A stretch of DNA of 44,263 nucleotides from Solobacterium sp. Lineage in GTDB: Bacteria; Bacillota_I; Bacilli_A; Erysipelotrichales; Erysipelotrichaceae. The DNA lies in the NCBI GenBank assembly GCA_017433125.1, contig JAFRHT010000078.1:1-44263 (forward strand), written 5' to 3'. Under the pieces are notes generated by a model, which made no database searches, was not told the origin of the DNA, and saw only the letters and a program-made list of their open reading frames with translations. The position numbers and the translations under genes were made by a program. How positions within the stretch are numbered: position 1 is the first letter of the stretch; each line of letters opens with the position of its first letter. Positions 42,437 to 44,263 of this stretch are shown here, piece by piece.

Positions 42437-42925
42437 ATGAAAAAATATGAGACTATCTGTCAGATCTTCAGTTTCATGGCAGTGTCCTGTGCTGTAACAA
42501 TTCTGCAGCTGGTGCTGGTCAACCTGTTCCTGTATCTGATGCAGGGCTGGAAGGCGCCGCTGCCGGACTGGCTGGGCCGCTTCATGAACCCGCAGACTGT
42601 CGGTTACGGCAATGACAACTGGGGTTATGTGCTGCCGTTCTTCCTGTCCAATGTCCTGGCCAATATCTACGGCTACTTCCGCAACCGCAGGACAACGTTC
42701 CACAGCGATGCCCCGCGGCGCAGTTTCCATATCTATCTGGGGCTGATCAGTGTACTGATCCTGCTGTCTACCTGGTTCCAGGGCACAGCGGCCCACCGCA
42801 TCGGCATCCTGTATCCGTTCCTGCCGGCCGCCAGCACTGCGGCGTTTCTGGCCGGCATGCTGCAGTGGCTGATCCTGTTCCCGGCTGAGAAATTCATCCT
42901 CTTCCGGCCCCGTCAGAACACTTGA
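42437..42925 (+). CDS. GtrA-like four-helix membrane protein
   Basis: A 162-residue protein with four predicted membrane helices. The second helix pair boundary has ANIYGYFRNRRTTFHSD, resembling the conserved N-(Y/F)-x-x-N-R-x-x-(V/T)-F motif of the GtrA family, which is linked to lipid-carried sugars for teichoic acid or glycan decoration. Similarity is moderate, so the assignment is tentative. The ATG at 42437 is chosen because it follows a promoter predicted to start within a few bases; there is no properly spaced Shine-Dalgarno. The longer in-frame extension reaches into ftsK and its terminator. Confidence 0.65.
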   Translation: MKKYETICQIFSFMAVSCAVTILQLVLVNLFLYLMQGWKAPLPDWLGRFMNPQTVGYGNDNWGYVLPFFLSNVLANIYGYFRNRRTTFHSDAPRRSFHIYLGLISVLILLSTWFQGTAAHRIGILYPFLPAASTAAFLAGMLQWLILFPAEKFILFRPRQNT

Positions 42926-42926
42926 A

Positions 42927-42954
42927 TTGACTTCCGGGCCGGCCCTGCTATGAT
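42927..42954 (+). promoter_or_regulatory. Promoter of the small Cys-rich membrane protein
   Basis: TTGACT (42927-42932), a 16-bp spacer and TATGAT (42949-42954) with an upstream TGC extended element. Confidence 0.65.
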
Positions 42955-42977
42955 ACAGATACGAAAGGGGCATGTAT

Positions 42978-43169
42978 ATGAATCTGGTTTCATGGGTGAT
43001 TCTGATCTTAGTTCTGGCCCTGGTTGCGGCGGATATATGGTATCTGCGTACGCACCGGAGCAGCTGCTCGGGTGTCTGCAGTGAATGCGGCTCGGTCTGC
43101 CGGTGGAGCGAGGACCTGAAAAAGGCCCGCCGGGAAATCCGCAGGGACCGCAACATGCCGCAGGCATAA
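42978..43169 (+). CDS. Small FeoB-associated-type Cys-rich membrane protein
   Basis: A 63-residue protein: one N-terminal membrane helix (about 5-22) followed by a short cysteine cluster, SCSGVCSECGSVC, and a basic tail. This layout matches the FeoB-associated Cys-rich membrane protein family, small partners often found beside ferrous iron transporters. No feoA or feoB is in this window, so the link to iron is by family only. The ATG at 42978 has AAAGGGG seven bases upstream, better than the ATG at 42972. It has its own promoter and terminator. Confidence 0.65.
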   Translation: MNLVSWVILILVLALVAADIWYLRTHRSSCSGVCSECGSVCRWSEDLKKARREIRRDRNMPQA

Positions 43170-43202
43170 GTGCCTGAATTTGATAAGAATATTCAGAAAA
43201 GA

Positions 43203-43232
43203 CAAATACCGGCAATGGTATTTGTTTTTTTA
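43203..43232 (+). terminator. Terminator before ssb
   Basis: The stem CAAATACC/GGTATTTG with loop GGCAAT is followed by seven T. Confidence 0.85.
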
Positions 43233-43257
43233 TCCCGATCGGCACAGATTGACCGGT

Positions 43258-43286
43258 TTGAAGGATGTGCTTTTCCCCCGTATCAT
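43258..43286 (+). promoter_or_regulatory. Promoter of the ssb gene
   Basis: TTGAAG (43258-43263), a 17-bp spacer and TATCAT (43281-43286), with a leader of about 31 bases containing AGGAGGTG. Confidence 0.55.
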
Positions 43287-43323
43287 TCCTTGTACACAGA
43301 AACAATCAGGAGGTGTAAAATAC

Positions 43324-43524
43324 ATGATCAATCAATGTGTACTGGTCGGCAAGGTTGTCCGTGAGCCGGAAATCCGCACAACGCCGAAGGGCAATACAAT
43401 TGCCCATATGCTGGTGGAGGCAGACCGCAGCTTCCGCAACGAAGACGGTTCCTTATCGTCGGATGTTTTCCAGGTGACCCTCTGTATTGTGACTATGAGA
43501 TTGAGCTATCTCGAAAAGTCGTAG
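43324..43524 (+). pseudogene. ssb: Single-stranded DNA-binding protein, truncated at a sequence junction
   Basis: The first 53 or so residues are a normal SSB beginning: MINQCVLVGKVVREPEIR, the TTPKGNTIAHMLVEADRS block and SDVFQVTL. After VTL, where the OB-fold should continue, the frame runs into 13 unrelated residues and a TAG. From about position 43481 the DNA also turns AT-rich. The full family length is about 110-170 residues, so more than half is missing. A good AGGAGGTG and promoter show that the 5' end is a real gene. Either a mobile element or recombination event broke it, or the contig is chimeric here. Confidence 0.8.
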
Positions 43525-43814
43525 AAGTCTTTAAAACAAGCCATTTTTCGACATCGTGGGGTTATAACAAAACGGTCCTCGGAAACAGAAAACGGCAGGC
43601 GTATATCGAGTATAAAGTTTCGATTTGCCTAGAGGTCGAGATTGTAGAGTCATCTTTCCCTGTTGGAAAACAATTAAAATTAGAGCAAATTGAAGCTTTA
43701 AGCGAATATTTCGACGGTGATTTCGATGATACTCAAGTGATGGAAACACTTGATTTGGACCCTCTTGAATACTATGAATTAAAACTGGAAATTCGAAAGA
43801 ATAGAGAAAAGTAA
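43482..43814 (+). pseudogene. 5'-truncated gene fragment of unknown function
   Basis: An open frame of 110 codons ends at a TAA at 43812-43814 and has no ATG, GTG or TTG usable as a start near its left end; it simply begins at the ssb junction. The product is AT-codon-rich, unlike its neighbours, with a charged C-terminus (LKLEIRKNREK). I do not recognise a family. A strong terminator follows, which suggests it is the true 3' end of a gene whose beginning was lost or lies elsewhere. Confidence 0.55.
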
Positions 43815-43823
43815 TTATTACGT

Positions 43824-43864
43824 CAGCGTCAATTGGTGATATTGCCAATTGACGCTGTTTTGTT
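43824..43864 (+). terminator. Strong terminator in the foreign segment
   Basis: A perfect 13-bp stem CAGCGTCAATTGG/CCAATTGACGCTG with an eight-base loop is followed by TTTTGTTT. Confidence 0.85.
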
Positions 43865-43880
43865 TGGGGAGGAATAACAC

Positions 43881-44237
43881 ATGGCTATGAAAAATGAGAC
43901 CTTCTATTGTCTAAAAGTTGAATTGGGAATTGATACTTGTGAAGAAGTTACAGCGATTGAACGGCATAAGCATGGGTCGGAGTATTTGTGGCTTTGGATC
44001 CGCTTGGCTTTGAAGTATGCAAACTATGGTGGCGTTCTTTGCCGTCGCATCGGTGACCAGGTACTTCCCGTGACAGCTGATGATCTGGAGGCAGAAATGA
44101 AAGGCGGTTTTACCGATGTCTCAATTAAAGACGGTGTAGCTACTCTGATCCAGGGATCATTGATCTATATCAATTCTGATGGCTTTATGGCAACGAATCC
44201 AGAGCCTTTGGGTACTGGAAAACGCGACCAGCAATGA
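43881..44237 (+). CDS. Phage replisome organizer N-terminal domain protein
   Basis: A 118-residue protein resembling the N-terminal domain of phage replisome organizers, which start phage or plasmid replication: a YCLKVELGID opening, a helix with YLWLWIRLALKYANYGGVL, and a beta turn ending in SLIYINSDGFM. Family members are usually longer, with a DnaD-like C-terminal part; here a stop at 44235-44237 follows a short polar tail, so it may be truncated or a single-domain form. GGGGAGG lies eight bases before the ATG. Composition is AT-rich compared with the chromosome. Confidence 0.65.
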   Translation: MAMKNETFYCLKVELGIDTCEEVTAIERHKHGSEYLWLWIRLALKYANYGGVLCRRIGDQVLPVTADDLEAEMKGGFTDVSIKDGVATLIQGSLIYINSDGFMATNPEPLGTGKRDQQ

Positions 44238-44263
44238 GAAGCATGTTCTGGTAACAGATCCCA

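Larger units (their letters stand above)
43482..44263. mobile_element. AT-rich foreign segment, probable phage or integrative element end
   Basis: From about 43482 to the window end, base composition shifts from GC-rich to clearly AT-rich. Codon use changes and a phage replisome-organizer-like gene appears. The left boundary coincides with the break in ssb. No integrase, att repeat or terminal inverted repeat is visible, so element type and true ends cannot be set. A contig chimera is the main alternative. Confidence 0.45.

Overview
The window looks like a dense, GC-rich chromosomal segment of a Bacillota bacterium, most likely Erysipelotrichia-like. That placement is inferred from gene order and family, not from a 16S gene. 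Supporting blocks are gpsB next to a type B RNase P RNA, pgsA-recA-rny-ymdB, dnaD-nth, recU-ponA, yqeH-yhbY-yqeK-rsfS, a parE-parC topoisomerase IV pair and an rnjB-ftsK pair. Genes are tightly packed, with repeated 4-bp ATGA start/stop overlaps, strong Shine-Dalgarno sequences, short intergenic hairpin terminators and no gene-free stretch over about 300 bases. No tRNA, CRISPR array or complete insertion sequence was seen.

Layout. 1-2738: tail of an unknown gene, then a self-regulated heavy-metal efflux operon (ArsR/SmtB sensor, free HMA protein, P1B ATPase lacking its own HMA domain). 2820-5253: a HAD-Nudix fusion and an HD nucleotidase, converging on plsY. 5325-12570: an orphan prepilin-peptidase N-domain, then a long unit of parE, parC, yqeH, yhbY, a yqeK fused to a dead NadD-like domain, and rsfS. 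12595-19171: a membrane-anchored thioredoxin-fold protein, a CofE-like ligase, and dnaD-nth converging on recU-ponA. 19327-23024: a cytoplasmic 5'-nucleotidase, then a two-gene unit of an ornithine-cyclodeaminase-like dehydrogenase and a class V aminotransferase. 23115-28048: gpsB, rnpB, pgsA, recA, rny and ymdB. 28151-31591: an operon of LMW phosphatase, C_GCAxxG_C_C redox protein and a TetM-like GTPase fused to a Rae1/YacP-type NYN nuclease domain. 31687-35987: a ferredoxin and an AfuABC/FbpABC-type importer with a cre-like box on its promoter. 36070-43169: miaB, a RidA protein, a degenerate RNase J2, FtsK, a GtrA-like protein and a small FeoB-associated Cys-rich protein. 43324-end: ssb breaks off after about 53 residues into AT-rich sequence carrying a start-less gene fragment and a phage replisome-organizer-like gene.

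Themes. Much of the window concerns RNA and ribosome handling: RNase Y, RNase J2, RNase P RNA, YqeH, YhbY, RsfS, MiaB and the GTPase-nuclease fusion. The fusion is the most striking item, because it would place a Rae1-like mRNA endonuclease on an EF-G/TetM-shaped ribosome-binding body. Second-tier oddities are the degenerate NadD-YqeK fusion, the strongly eroded RNase J2, three promoters placed so close to start codons that leaderless mRNAs are predicted, the cre-controlled 'iron-type' transporter, and the ssb junction, which may be a real recombination point or an assembly chimera.
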